From Bryopsis sp. KO-2023 (taxonomy: Eukaryota > Chlorophyta > Ulvophyceae > Bryopsidales > Bryopsidaceae): a stretch of DNA of 64,000 nt. The position numbers and the translations under genes are program-made. The first letter of the stretch is position 1; each line of letters starts with the position of its first letter. The notes below the pieces were generated by a model. The model worked only from the letters and a program-made list of their open reading frames with translations, had not been told where the DNA came from and made no database searches. Positions 13,801-25,248 of the stretch are shown here, piece by piece. The DNA lies in the NCBI GenBank assembly GCA_030272585.1, contig BSYQ01000013.1, positions 2,604,001 through 2,668,000 of the forward strand. The letters are read 5' to 3'.

Positions 13801-16800
13801 ACATCTCAGAATAGCCCACCCACCCTGTCACAAGAAAAGGAAAGATTGAAAAAACCCCTTAAATCCTTATAAACCCACACTCATATGGACCTTCTTCTGC
13901 AGGGTCCGGAAGAAGCTCGTTTCTGGAGATATTCTCAAAGGGTCGACATTTATCGACACCTCTCTTTCACGATGCACGACGCGGCCAACATTCAAACAAA
14001 GCGGATGGCTTGTTCGACTTTCCCCGACGCTTTTCTGCTTCGATACGATCGACGTCGAATGGATGAATGCCAGGCCAAGACGGAAGCTTCCTGTCCCTGG
14101 TGCAGCCGAATTTTGGCAATCGACTTGACTGGGGAAATCGACCCTAGGGAGCAGCTTGATGAAAAGAAGTTCGTCGAGGAGATCGGGAGATTGCCTTGCC
14201 TCCAGAAACTCGAGTTGAGGGGGGAATTTGGAAGACGTAAGACGAAGCAAATTCATTGAAAAAAAAAAAGAAAGCAAAAAATTATAAAAATTAATAAGGA
14301 AATGAGCAAAAAAAGGAAGAAAAAATGACGAGTGGGAGAAAGGACGCGATCGTTTTTTGTTTCTTCATCTGTTTTTCTTCCTTTTTTTTTTCAAACAGAT
14401 AAAAATATATTTTTAAACTTATTTTCCATTATTTTTTTTTATTTTACTTTTCAATGATTTATTTCCTTTTTTCCCCTCTGTTCATGAGGGAAGGAACTTA
14501 AACAAAAATCGACTGCACTCGGCAATCTGTTCCCTGGTCTGACACGCTCGATATCAAATCTATACTTCTTTGTGCAGGCATTTTGACAGCCCCATCAGCA
14601 AAGAAGCTCTCCAATTTGGCCGTCATCTGTGCAGATGTTCAAGACACCCCCCTGGACCCACACGCATCAACCCCCGCATCCGCCAAAAAAACCACCATTC
14701 AAGAATTGAACCTCCCCAGCAACCTCCGCACCCTCTCCATTCGAGGCTCCCAGCCCTTTCACGACTGGTCGAGAAGCAACACCACATTCCCTCTTTTCCG
14801 CTTGCCGAAATCGCTCCAGCATCTCCACTTGGAGGGGACCGCCTACGGTGGCCTCCTCCCAAAAAAGCTCCCGAGAAACCTCGCCAACTTGTTTTTGGTC
14901 AAGAATCAGTTCGACGGGCTGCTCCCGGCAGGTGTGGTGGACGGATTGAGCTCCAGCGATTTTGAGATGAATATTTGGGAACCTGGAATGGAGAATCGGC
15001 TGCCGAACAGCTTTGCCAGAGTAAGATGGGGTGACCTGGGCTTCAGATGGCCATCCTTATCGTTGTGTTTCGAAGAAATGCCTACAAATGGGTCGGGACA
15101 TTTGCTTGCGAATTCCCCCAAAGCCTCGGTGGCGGTGCTGTGCGACCCAGGGCTGAGACCAAAAATATGTTCCTCGAGGGTCGACATTCTGCGAGATTGC
15201 GGAAAGGTATCTATTTTTTTTTCAAGATATTCTCCCATGCGCTTTTTTTTTGGGGGGGGGGGGGGGGGTTCGAGCAAAGATAAGATGATTTGCTCCTCAG
15301 AAAAAAAAAATAAAGAAAAAAAAATGGCAAGCAATTCTAAGGAAAGAAACACTTTCTTTTCTTCTGACCCAGTTTTTTACCCTTTCTTTAATTCGTTTTC
15401 AGGGGGCATTTTGACAGATTTTGGTGTTCTTTTTCTAATCTTTTTTGTTTGGTTCGGGCGGGGTGGAGCAGGCTTTCAGCGACAGAGAGGCTGACTTCAT
15501 CGAATATCTACACAAGCAAATGGACGAGGGGCACTTGGGCAGCGTATCGGTCGGAGCGATTTCCAAAACTAACGAGGCCGTGTTCACCGATGTCTGTCGG
15601 GGGGGCCGCTGCTTCCGATCTTTTCATTCCACCAATTACACAGGGGAGGACCTGTCACGATGCCAAAAAGTTTTCGATTTCGAAGAATCCAACTGCCCTC
15701 GCTGCAAAAGAATAACCGATGTGCAAATCGGTCAGACTGCCGGGTCTTTTCCATTGGAGGAGTTAACTCGCTTGATGGGAGCCTTGCCTTGTTTGTTTCG
15801 ACTCACCCTGACGCCAAATTCCACAGAAGGTATTGCGAATTGCACATTCGTTGTTGTGACCTTTGCATTTTTTCTTTCCATTGATAAGGTCCGGCTTGTT
15901 TTGTTTTTGTTTTTCCCTTCTAGGAATTTTAGGTGTTTTTTTCTTTGTTTGTTTATTATTTTTGCGCAGGCTTGAAGTCTTCCCTGGAGCTGCTCCAGAA
16001 TATTGACACTTTGAGGGTCGAAGGGAGCGGCAAGGGGACAGCTAGAAATTACGAATTCCCAGAATTGCCTTCCAACTTACGAAGGTAAGCTTTGCAGAAT
16101 GCTCTTCGACACAAAACGACTAACAGTATCAAAACCCTTGAATGAACAAGGTCTTCATTGAACCCCCAAAAAATTTCCCCCCAAAAAAAAACTGCCATCA
16201 ACTGGTGATCAACCAAAGAAACGAGGCGTACACTGTATTGTTGGATTATCTGCCCCCCCCCCCCCCCCAAAAGAAAACCTTTGCCTTTATGCTGATTTGA
16301 AAGGTTGAGTGTGTGGGTTTGACTAGGTTGTACGTGATGGATACCGGCTATGGTGGGAGCCTGCCCAATCTTCTACCCCCCCGTCTCCAAACTCTCCAAA
16401 TCCAAAATAATTGGTTCACCGGACCTCTGCCCTCCAGCATTTCCAGAAACCTCAGAAAAATCCACTTCCTAGACAACCAATTCACCGGCTCCGTGCCTCA
16501 GGGGTGGTGCAGGGCGACCAGACTCAGGGAACTGTCGATCAGCGAACCCAAAATGGATCCTGCCCCCCTCCCAGAATGCCTGGAATTGATTAACCTGCGT
16601 CTGCTCAACGTGTGTTTCAAAGACTCGGGAAAGAGGCTACCGGAGACCCTCCGACTGGAATTGTGCAGTGCTGGGGGGCTGTATTGCCAACGTACGCTCC
16701 GGGATTGCCTGGATGACTATGCTATGGAAATTCTCCTCACAGTGTGGATTCCGTTTGCGTTTTTCGCGTTGGTCATCCTTCCCATCTTACCGGTGGTGCT

Positions 16801-17716
16801 AAGCAAATTCCTGACGGGGGGGACTAGCCGAGGTGGCGGTGGATCGCAGCTCCAGGAGTGGTGCAATTGGATAATGGAGCATTGGGCGTTTCAATGGTTC
16901 ACGAAAGGCTTCCTCCTCGTTTTCCTGTACTTGTGGGATATAGGCACCGATCTGTACGTCATTGGGGTGCTGTGGGGGAGGATCGCAGCTTACATCATGG
17001 CAGCGGTGGTCGCCATGCATTTCATATTGGCATTCGGGTTTTTCGGCAGAAAAGTGTGGAAAGCAGGGCTGGAAACCAGGAAAATCGATGCCTCGATCAA
17101 AGTGCCGGACAAGATTTTCGATCGGGTGTTCCTCCATTGGGCGCATCGAGGCAGCAAGTTCGTCCGGGTGCTTAAGGTCATTTTGGTGAGCGCTCCGGGG
17201 ACGATCGCCTTCGATACGTTTGGGCTGGTTTCGAGACTGACTGGGTCCCGATTGGAATGCATTTCCTCCAAGTTTGATTTCTATGCACATTTCGAATCGA
17301 GAGCCCTGACGGAGTCGATCGTGGAGGCGCCATTGGAAGCCATTTTCCAAAGCATTGTGTTTGGGATCGGCACGAACGACACTCTAAACTTCGGAATCTC
17401 GAGGAGGACTTTCCTCATATCGATTCTCGGGGGCATGTTCTCCATGACGAAAGCTTTGGTGTTGCTGAGATATCGATCGTGGGAATACGGAGTGTCGTTT
17501 TGGGTGATTTTGTACAAGGAAGCCACCGGAACAATGCACAGTTTGGAGGGTTTGAAGAGGGGCGTGAAGGAGGGGTACAGTGCAAAGGGAGGCTCCGACG
17601 ACAGTGAGACATCCGATCGTCGAATTATTGACCATGCTGATTCTTGCGACCCAGAAGTTTTGGAAGCTCATGCCGGTTCTAGCAACAAGGGTGTTATGCA
17701 AATCGACAAAACGTGA
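7824..17716 (+). CDS. Large secretory-route protein: tandem Cys-rich/LRR modules plus multi-pass membrane domain
   Basis: Twelve exons: 7824-7964, 8706-9060, 9347-9996, 10311-10644, 10996-11597, 11997-12339, 12851-13494, 13903-14236, 14578-15206, 15472-15829, 15970-16084, 16327-17716. They total 5895 nt and 1964 residues with every phase consistent. Residues 24-47 are hydrophobic (signal peptide or anchor). Then a unit of two exons repeats. Type a (about 112-119 residues) has a Trp start, an internal CxxC before R-I/V-hydrophobic-G-I, and ends LPCLQKLE(L/V)(R/K)G. Type b (about 201-217 residues) has LRR-like LQ.LH.EGT.FGG.LP, KNQFSG.LP and a conserved WEPGM/KM. There are four full a+b pairs, then a fifth a exon with a split b. 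The last exon continues the LRRs and then has about six hydrophobic segments (about 1640-1900), including FLYLWDIGTDLYVIGVLW and EAPLEAIFQSIVFGIG. That layout loosely recalls XK-related proteins, which I do not assert. A surface receptor or transporter role is inference. Confidence 0.78.
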
Positions 17717-19808
17717 TCAATCCATATATGGTTTGCAAGGGTTCGGGGGCAGACCTAGGAATAGGAACAAAAATCATAATCTATCGGATTACTTTGGGTG
17801 GGTTCTGGGAGGCATAAAATAAATACGTTGAAACCATGATTTTTTTTAGGGGACAGGGTTTGTATCGTTGAGAATGATTCATTGTATTTTTTACATTATT
17901 TCCAGTGAGGGTTATATCTGTTCTGAATTCAGATTTGGTCGACTGAATCAATGTTCTGAGTGTGTTTTCGATGCCAATGTATTAGTCACATGCAGCGGTA
18001 TTGCTGTACTGGAATATTTTATATGTCAGACCAGCATCGCCCTGTTGGGGGAAAGAGAAACCTTATTTTTCGGGACAAAAAACGTCAATAGATTTCTTTT
18101 GAAACTTTGAAAATGCATTGAATATATTTTTACATTCTTCTGACCTGTTGTACAAGACTACCCAACTCAGATGTTCATCTTCAAAAAAAATCCAGGAAAA
18201 ATCTAGGGTGCCAGGCTCAGTCGACAGGAATATTATCCATCAACTTATCTCCATGATTAAGGACTTCATGCCAGCTCACATTCCACGTGATCTTTGTGGG
18301 TTCCATACAAGCCGCGTTTGTGCCGTTCGATTTCTTGCCGCAAGGAAACATTCCTTTAGGATATCAGAGTTCGCAGACGAAAACGCCGAACCTAGCAGAA
18401 TCAACATACAACAGCCACATCTACTATTTTTTTATTTTTTTTGCAAGGTTTGTCAGATTTTTGGAAGGTTCGCATTTTAGAATTCGTATTTGGATTGGTT
18501 AGGATTTATAGTTCAGATCAATAGGATTCGTATTTTTGATCATAAGGATTAATTGCTTTTGATCGAATTGAAACTTTGAATGTGGAGGACCCGCGTTTTT
18601 TTTTGTCACCGTGTCTATTTTTTAAGACACGATGCACAAGCGCGTCCCTCGTCAATGTCCCTTAATGACATCGGAGCGTCCGGGTAAGCTTTAGACCACT
18701 TCCCAGTTCCACCTTGTCAGGGCTCTCGCCTCACGACAACTGAAAAATTGCCGGACTTAAAAGGTGGTGTTTGATCCTCCGCCGTGCCTTCCGAGATTAC
18801 CTTTGCTCGTGATACGGTTGGGAAAACACATATCTGCTGCTTGTTTCGTCGTTTTCGTGGAACTCTCTCATCATCCCCGTACAGCTTTCGAGCTCCCTCA
18901 TCATCACGCGCACACGCGCTCCGACGGCGTTCTATCCCGAGTATAGGGGCGAGTGGCCCCTCAGGCAATATGTAGTAATTATTGTTATTGTATTGTTATT
19001 GTCTATCCCGAGTTTTCGGTATTGTTCCTCCACTTGTGCCTCCGTTAGTGCTAACGGAAGGAAATACCCCAGAAGCGTACCAACCCTTGAACGCACAGAA
19101 GCAAGCAAACAATTCGAGCCATGATAAAGCTATCGGCGTGCATCGTGGCCACCGCCACGACACTCGTCGTCAGAAAACGGCGAAGACGTCGCAGCTCGAA
19201 AGATTGCTTGAGGAAAATTTATCTCCAAGCTGGTGAAAACATTTATCAATCACTGGAATGCAGAACATTTTCTTTGTTAATGTTGTGCCACCTCTACAGA
19301 ACTACAGTTTTATGAAACTGTAGTCTCTTCTTTCTCTTACTTTCACTCTGACTGACTTTGCCTATCTTTGAATCCAATTGTTATATATAAACCTTAGGTG
19401 TTTTTCAAAAAGAAAGCTTAAAATTGAAGCTGCACAGTCTACACATGAGAGATGAAACTGCTGGGTTCCTTGAAAACACTTCTTGAATATTGCATTATGC
19501 ATGGCAGTCTGAAAGCAGAGTTCCAGGAACTCCAAAGAATATTCTAATCAGGGGGGGGAAAGGTTATTGCTCTTTGCAGGAACTTTCCAGGTTCAACAGA
19601 TTCACAGAAAAAAAGTAAGATACAAACGTTCATGTATTACATTTTGCCACTGAAAAGCCGATTGACTGAAGACTCCTTCAACAATGTAATACAAATCAAA
19701 CAACGTATTCGTATGAAACAAAAGAGTTGGGGTCCCAAAATACACCACCTAAACAACAGCCGCAAGTTTGTTCAAAATCTAGGAGCCAAATAACCCTGGC
19801 GCAATATA
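17717..19808. other. Intergenic region left of E1, no supported gene
   Basis: A possible poly(A) signal AATAAA lies at 17818-17823, about 100 nt after the LRR-gene stop. A short ORF at 19121 begins with a signal-like sequence but has no splice partner or recognisable motif. A perfect 10-bp hairpin is at 19301-19324. TSD AATATA (19803-19808) precedes E1. Confidence 0.5.
19301..19324. repeat. Perfect 10-bp inverted repeat, 4-nt loop
   Basis: ACTACAGTTT, loop TATG, AAACTGTAGT, followed by a pyrimidine-rich stretch. It is not linked to a gene I can support. Confidence 0.8.
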
Positions 19809-20395
19809 TGTAACCTTCATTTTGAGGGTCAAGAGCAGGCGAAGGGTCTTGTGGAAACAGCCCATGCCAGAAACAGCTCTAGGAAAAGGATAGAAAAGGC
19901 AGAACTGTAAGAGAAAGTGGGTAGGAAACACTGGGACAGTTTAGCCGAAACAGACGCTGGCAGGACTGCTGGTTTAGGAGAAACTGCCACTTGAGCAGTA
20001 CTGCGGTAGTCAGTTATAACGGTTACGAAGGGGAATGGATTGATCTAGTGACAAAGGGCTTAGTCAAGGTTCCAAAGGGATCAGAGAAGACTAGGGTAGT
20101 GTTGGAATAGGTTGATCCATAGGGGTTGAGGTGACTGATGCCTAGGAAGAACCTAGGATATAAAGGGCAGTGCTGTGGGTTAGGGTTAGGTTCCCATTCT
20201 GGTTGAGACTGTTCTTGCTAGAAGCACAGCCGATTGGCTTTGTAAAAGACTTCGTTTGAACGTGTATTCCTTGGGTTTCGACTCCGTTTCCACCACTGCA
20301 ACAGCTACAACAGCCACTACAGCCGCCAGACTGCAGACAGACACAGTGCTGCAGGGCTGTGAGGGCCCATCGCCTGCCAGGCGCACCCGTTTGTT
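19809..20395 (+). repeat. E1 5' LTR
   Basis: 587 bp from TGTAACC to TTTGTT, where the primer-binding site begins. It does not end in CA. TATAAAG at 20159-20165 is a likely TATA box. The same 587 bp are found at 57580-58166. Confidence 0.93.
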
Positions 20396-20407
20396 TGGTT
20401 TCGGAGC
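20396..20407 (+). other. E1 tRNA primer-binding site
   Basis: TGGTTTCGGAGC directly follows U5. The same 12 nt follow the 5' LTR of E2, E3A and E3B. It matches the plant initiator-Met primer site TGGTATCAGAGC at 10 of 12 positions. The tRNA identity in this organism is not shown. Confidence 0.8.
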
Positions 20408-20458
20408 TAGCACTGAGACTTCTACGTTCTCAGTTCCTGACCTGGTGGAGAAGGCAGT

Positions 20459-23400
20459 CTGGAGGGCTACACTGAAGACGAACAGTTCGCTGTAGTGCAA
20501 GAGTATTGGAGGACTTTGGCAGTGTGGCGTGAAACAGAGAGCACAGGATACACTGTACCTCCAGAGAGAGTGGTAGAACGAACGTTTGTTGGACCTTTAC
20601 CTGAAGTGCTAGACTCATCGTGGTTAGCTGTGTGGATACACCGCCAAAGAGGTCTTGCTTATTGGAATCAGTTCTGCGCCTTTGTCACTACTGGCGTGAG
20701 TGAAAGAGTACTTGCAGACGCTGCTGCAAAGACCTTCAGTGGCAGTTATTCTGAACTCTTTGCCAGCGCTCAAAGGTCAAGCCACGCTCGGGCATACACC
20801 AGACGGCAGCACGGCCAAGTTGCTTTCACTGAGGACGAGGTAGTTCAAAGAGATCAAGGGCAAGGGTCAGAACCTACAGCACAAGGGTCAGGAGTGCCGA
20901 CTGACAGTGCTATAGAAGCGGAGTTACAAGCAGTGCAGCAGCCACAAGAGTCAGAAGGAGGTGTATCAAGCACAACTGAAGGAGACAGTGTGCCAGACGA
21001 GGAGCCAAGGCCATATCCTGTACACTGGTTTGGAGGAAGACGAGTGAGCTTGCGAGAGACAGAGTCCGAGGAAGAGCCGTTGTCTGAGGAAGCGAGGTCC
21101 AAGGAGACGAACGGAGGCAGTACTGAGGAAACAGAGTCGGAGTTACCCTCGTCTGAATATCAGAGTGCCAGATCGGGAACTGGTGAGAGTGGCGGCGGAG
21201 GTTCATTATTTCTGGGAGTGACTGACGAAGAGAGAGAAGAAGTAAGAGACACATCTGAGCCTACAGAAGGAGGAGACAGAGAAGGCAGTGTTTCCATCCC
21301 CTCGGAACCAGAAGAACCTTTTGAAGAGAGAGATCAAGAAGAAGCTGGACCTTCGGGAAGAGACTTTACACCACCGCATCCAGACCCAGACGACGGAGGA
21401 GAAAGTAGTAGCAGCAGTGAAAAGCCTACTACATCGACCAGTTCGGACAATACAGATCCAGGACCACCACCTCCACCACCACCACCGTGGAATATGGCTG
21501 TTCCTGGCGCAGCAGCAGCACCGCCAAATAGATTGGTGAATGTCCATTTCCCTACCTTTCACGGCAAGGAGAAGGAAGATGTTTCCACATGGATCAAGCA
21601 ATACGAAGTACTGGCAATTGGAGCAGGTTGGCAAATGCCTAACGATGTGCCGGCACACGAAGATCAGAGGATCGAGCGCTTAATCCTTTACACCGCTGAC
21701 AAAGCTCGTTCATGGGTGGACAACTGGGAGACGAGTCATCCACCAATTCTGCCACCAGGAGTTGTTGGAGGAGGAAACCCAAATCCTGCGCGGACATGGC
21801 AGAACATGCGTGCAGCACTGTTGGCTCGATTTGGATCTGAACCCTCCACGTTGATGAAGAAGCTGGTGGAGCGCCGCCAAACAGCAAGCGAAACGGCCAA
21901 TGAGTTTGCCCAGGATCTGGAAGCACTGCGGCAGCAGATGATGGTGATTGGAGGACCTGTGGTTGGAGACGATATGCTGCTCAGTATTTTCAAGCATGGT
22001 ATCCGCGATGATTTGGCAATGGTGCTACTTTCACACACGGGGGATACGTTTGAACAAGCAGTTGAACGAGCAAGAGTGGTGGAGAGACAGATGCAGAGAC
22101 CCAAGAAGAAGGCCGGAGCTGTGAACGTGTTTGATGAAAGTGAAGAGGGGAAGGAGTTGGCAGAACTACCTCCTCTGGAAGAAGTTACAGTGATGGACCA
22201 AAGAGTGAATGAGCAGATCGACAACCTTCGCCGGGAAGTACGGGACCATCAGAAGGTCAATGACAATCGCTTACGAGCCTTGGAGAAAAACTCACGAGAG
22301 TATGCCACTACTTCCAACGAGATCAAGAATATGGTGTCCACCTTATCCAGTTTGGTAGCCGATATTGCCCAGCCGGCAGATACGCAGCAGTACCAAGGCA
22401 AGATGCACAGAAATGGAACTGGAAGTAATCAAGTGCCTTTGGGAAACGGAGGTCATCAAGGAAGAGGAGGAGGTCGAGGCTACGGTGGAAGAGGATATGG
22501 AGGCAATCGAGGCAATGGACGAACCAATGGGCCGATGAGAGGTGGAGCTGGGGCTCAGCAGGGAAGAAATGGTTGGAAAGGACATAATACAGCGCCGAGT
22601 GGGATTCAGTGCTGGAACTGCCACAGATATGGTCACTACGCTGCCCATTGTCCCGACAACATCACCTATTTCGAAGACTACGATACCACCTATGTCATGG
22701 ACTTCAACTATCTCGAGACGGACGAACTTTCCCCTGATCAGATACACTACTCAGCGATGGAAGTAGACGAGAGTGCTGGGGCGAATGAAGAAGTGGAAGA
22801 AGTGGAGATGGGGGAACCAAGTGCCCCGGGAACTTCAGCTGGAGGAAGTCCAATGGATACTGAACCTGTTCTTACGGAACCAGTTGTGGAAGAGCCAGGA
22901 GAAGCTGTGCCAGAGCCAGAAAAGGAAGAAGAAGTGCCTGAAGTGAAGGAACCAGAGAAGGAACCAGAAACAGTGCCAGAACCAGTTCCGCGATTTCAAG
23001 CCACGTTACCTATGCCGACATTTCCACGTGCCAGAGCTATGCCAGATCCAGTGCCACCGAAGAAGAAGAGAGCGAAGACTACTCGGAAAAAGACCAAAGA
23101 ACTACCCCCTGGAGTTATGTTCTCAGCGGCTGAGGCCAAAGCTTTTCTGGAGAAACAGTTGGTGGAAGTGCCCTTGGCGAAGCTGTGCAAGTGTCACCCG
23201 GAGATTGTGGAAGCTTGGTTGAACTCTCTCCAGAAACCGAAGGGAGTGAATGCAATGGAGGAAGCTGGAGGAAATGCTCCTAAGTTTGCCGTTACGACCG
23301 TTACTGCGAAGATTCTCGAGCACAAAGTCCCCAAGGCGATACTGGACTCCGGCGCCAGTGCTTGTGTTATCTCGGAAGAACTACTGCGAAAGGTGGATTT

Positions 23401-24436
23401 GGTTCATCTGATGGAAGCGCCGAAAGGAAGATATCGAGACTGCAATGAAGGAATCCGCACTGCTGTGGGATATGTGCCAGGACTGCCGCTGTCTGTGGGT
23501 CGCTGTCGGCTAGTCGTTCCATGTCACGTCGTTTCGACCGGTCACTATCCATTGATCATTGGGACCCCTTGGATGAGCGCTGCTCAAGCTGAGATACACT
23601 ATGGCACAAGCCGCCTTGTTACGACCATAAGCGGACAAAAGCTAGGGTCAGTGCCGATCGAGTTCTCCTATCGCGCAGTGCAGCCAGCCAACGTTTCTGA
23701 CGACGCCATGGACCCCAAGAATACTTCCACCCCTTCGATTGGCAGGGATGAGGAAGCACTGAATGTGTGGGAAACACTGTCCCACACAAGGAGCTTTGCA
23801 AGCGAGCCGGCAAGATTTCCGCCACAAGAAAGATCAGCAGTACAGCCGCCAGGGCTCAGAGAGGAAGTGGAAGTAAAAGAAGAAGTGGAAGTGAAAGAAG
23901 AAGAAGGAGGAGGTATCAGAGGACCCTCGGAATTGGTGCGGAACTTGAATGTGGGACACAAGGTGTGGGACAGTCGAACAATGCAATGGTGGGCGCCGGA
24001 AGTGCTGGACTACCTCCGGAGGCGAAGGATGGAAGCAGCGGACAGACATGAAGAAAGAGACGAGAACCCGCTGGATTGGATGGCGCAGCAGCGTTACCAA
24101 GAAGAGTTACAGGCCATCGACTGCAGTGCCAAGGAAATGGAGTTTAGCCTTAACGGAGGCCGGGGAGACGATACACCACAGATCAGGGAGGAGAGAGCTA
24201 GGACCACTGCAATGCGGCAGTACTTCGCGGACCAACTGTTGCTGGCCGAGCACCATGCCAACTTCGCGGCGAAGGCGAAAGAGCTGGCTGAGAAACGCTG
24301 GGAGCGGGCTTACAGCACAAGGGTGGACGAGGCTCAAAAGCTTTATCTGCAGGAAATGGCAGAACTGCGCGAGAAGGAACCCGAAGGAGCGAGGCTGACT
24401 TTGGGACCGTTACCACAGACAGGACGTTTTCACTAG
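20459..24436 (+). CDS. gag: E1 Gag-protease with AUG-free N-terminal extension
   Basis: The frame is open from 20441 to TAG at 24434-24436, but the first ATG is at 21494, giving MAVPG before the capsid-like region. The upstream 1.35 kb has no ATG in any frame. CTG at 20459 in AGTCTGG context, within a motif shared with E3, is the proposed start (inference). The extension is rich in Glu and Ser and ends in a Pro tract. The core has a retrotransposon Gag capsid-like part (NRLVNVHFPTFHGKEKEDVSTW), a CCHC knuckle (CWNCHRYGHYAAHC), an acidic/Pro-rich linker and a retropepsin motif ILDSGASACVIS. The tail after protease is charged and helical. Pol follows in the -1 frame. Confidence 0.85.
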   Translation: MEGYTEDEQFAVVQEYWRTLAVWRETESTGYTVPPERVVERTFVGPLPEVLDSSWLAVWIHRQRGLAYWNQFCAFVTTGVSERVLADAAAKTFSGSYSELFASAQRSSHARAYTRRQHGQVAFTEDEVVQRDQGQGSEPTAQGSGVPTDSAIEAELQAVQQPQESEGGVSSTTEGDSVPDEEPRPYPVHWFGGRRVSLRETESEEEPLSEEARSKETNGGSTEETESELPSSEYQSARSGTGESGGGGSLFLGVTDEEREEVRDTSEPTEGGDREGSVSIPSEPEEPFEERDQEEAGPSGRDFTPPHPDPDDGGESSSSSEKPTTSTSSDNTDPGPPPPPPPPWNMAVPGAAAAPPNRLVNVHFPTFHGKEKEDVSTWIKQYEVLAIGAGWQMPNDVPAHEDQRIERLILYTADKARSWVDNWETSHPPILPPGVVGGGNPNPARTWQNMRAALLARFGSEPSTLMKKLVERRQTASETANEFAQDLEALRQQMMVIGGPVVGDDMLLSIFKHGIRDDLAMVLLSHTGDTFEQAVERARVVERQMQRPKKKAGAVNVFDESEEGKELAELPPLEEVTVMDQRVNEQIDNLRREVRDHQKVNDNRLRALEKNSREYATTSNEIKNMVSTLSSLVADIAQPADTQQYQGKMHRNGTGSNQVPLGNGGHQGRGGGRGYGGRGYGGNRGNGRTNGPMRGGAGAQQGRNGWKGHNTAPSGIQCWNCHRYGHYAAHCPDNITYFEDYDTTYVMDFNYLETDELSPDQIHYSAMEVDESAGANEEVEEVEMGEPSAPGTSAGGSPMDTEPVLTEPVVEEPGEAVPEPEKEEEVPEVKEPEKEPETVPEPVPRFQATLPMPTFPRARAMPDPVPPKKKRAKTTRKKTKELPPGVMFSAAEAKAFLEKQLVEVPLAKLCKCHPEIVEAWLNSLQKPKGVNAMEEAGGNAPKFAVTTVTAKILEHKVPKAILDSGASACVISEELLRKVDLVHLMEAPKGRYRDCNEGIRTAVGYVPGLPLSVGRCRLVVPCHVVSTGHYPLIIGTPWMSAAQAEIHYGTSRLVTTISGQKLGSVPIEFSYRAVQPANVSDDAMDPKNTSTPSIGRDEEALNVWETLSHTRSFASEPARFPPQERSAVQPPGLREEVEVKEEVEVKEEEGGGIRGPSELVRNLNVGHKVWDSRTMQWWAPEVLDYLRRRRMEAADRHEERDENPLDWMAQQRYQEELQAIDCSAKEMEFSLNGGRGDDTPQIREERARTTAMRQYFADQLLLAEHHANFAAKAKELAEKRWERAYSTRVDEAQKLYLQEMAELREKEPEGARLTLGPLPQTGRFH

Positions 24437-24704
24437 GGCCAACCAAGCGACGGCTGCTCTGTCGATACCTCGGAGACATGCAGCATTGGCTTGGCCAAGT
24501 GAAGGAAATAAAGCGACGGAAACAGTTGCAACGAAAGCTGAAGAAGAAAAGGAGAGGAAATCGTGGTGGACGAAAGCACAAACCAAAGCAGTGGCAGAGG
24601 TGGAGCAAAGGAAGAGAAGGCAGCCCTGTGGGAGTTAGCTACTCGTGGCCGTTCCGTAAACACTCTTCATGGGATGAGCAGTGTCTCCGATACTGTGACC
24701 TATT
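24437..24704 (+). pseudogene. pol: E1 pol, first fragment (basic N-terminus)
   Basis: The frame is -1 to gag and open across the gag stop (codons for FSLGP overlap the TTTTCACTAG end). It is aligned by position and by the pattern (S/L)GP..., LLxRxL and xxW with the start of E3 pol. It encodes a Lys/Arg-rich segment and is cut by E2; CCTATT at 24699-24704 is the left TSD copy. Confidence 0.7.
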
Positions 24705-25171
24705 TGTAACCCCAAACCACGTCGCCTTAACCGATTTGGTCACCTCCACGGGAGGAGTGCTGCCACAGAACTGGGACTGTGGCAGCAGTGCGGTAATGAT
24801 TGTGGTGAAGGAGCAGTCCTGCCACAGCAAGGTTTTTTATCATAATTTGTCAAGGTTTCTAAGGGCAGTTGGGTAGTAGTTAGACCGTCCATTTGTTAGG
24901 TTCAATAAGGGTTAGTAAGGGTTATTATAGGTCAAAGAGGTAGCTAGGTTGTAGCTGAAGTCCATTGGGGCTGAAGCTACAGTTTTTGTATTTATAAAGC
25001 ACCTCTGAACATATTCGATGTAAGCTCTCTTTTTGTTCGAGTGTTTGTCTTCCCCTATCCGACCTTTGCACACTACCACGTTCAACCACGAGCCCTTAGG
25101 CTCTTTTCCGTTCTCCCCACGATCAGTCCCTCCGCAGGGGTGACCCAATAGGGAGAGACGACGTCATTTGT
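24705..25171 (+). repeat. E2 5' LTR
   Basis: 467 bp, TGTAACC to TTTGT. A TATAAA lies near 24990. An ATGTAA start-stop is present in the transcribed part near 25018. The PBS follows at once. Confidence 0.93.
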
Positions 25172-25183
25172 TGGTTTCGGAGC
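25172..25183 (+). other. E2 primer-binding site
   Basis: TGGTTTCGGAGC, same as E1 and E3. Confidence 0.8.
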
Positions 25184-25248
25184 TTGGTTACAGCGTTCTG
25201 GAGAACTTAAGTTTTCGTGGGAGACTACTCCAAAGACTACAAGGAAGA

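Noticed and set aside
19121..19315. Short ORF starting MIKLSACIVATATT
   Set aside because: Signal-like start, but no splice partner, TATA or recognisable continuation.
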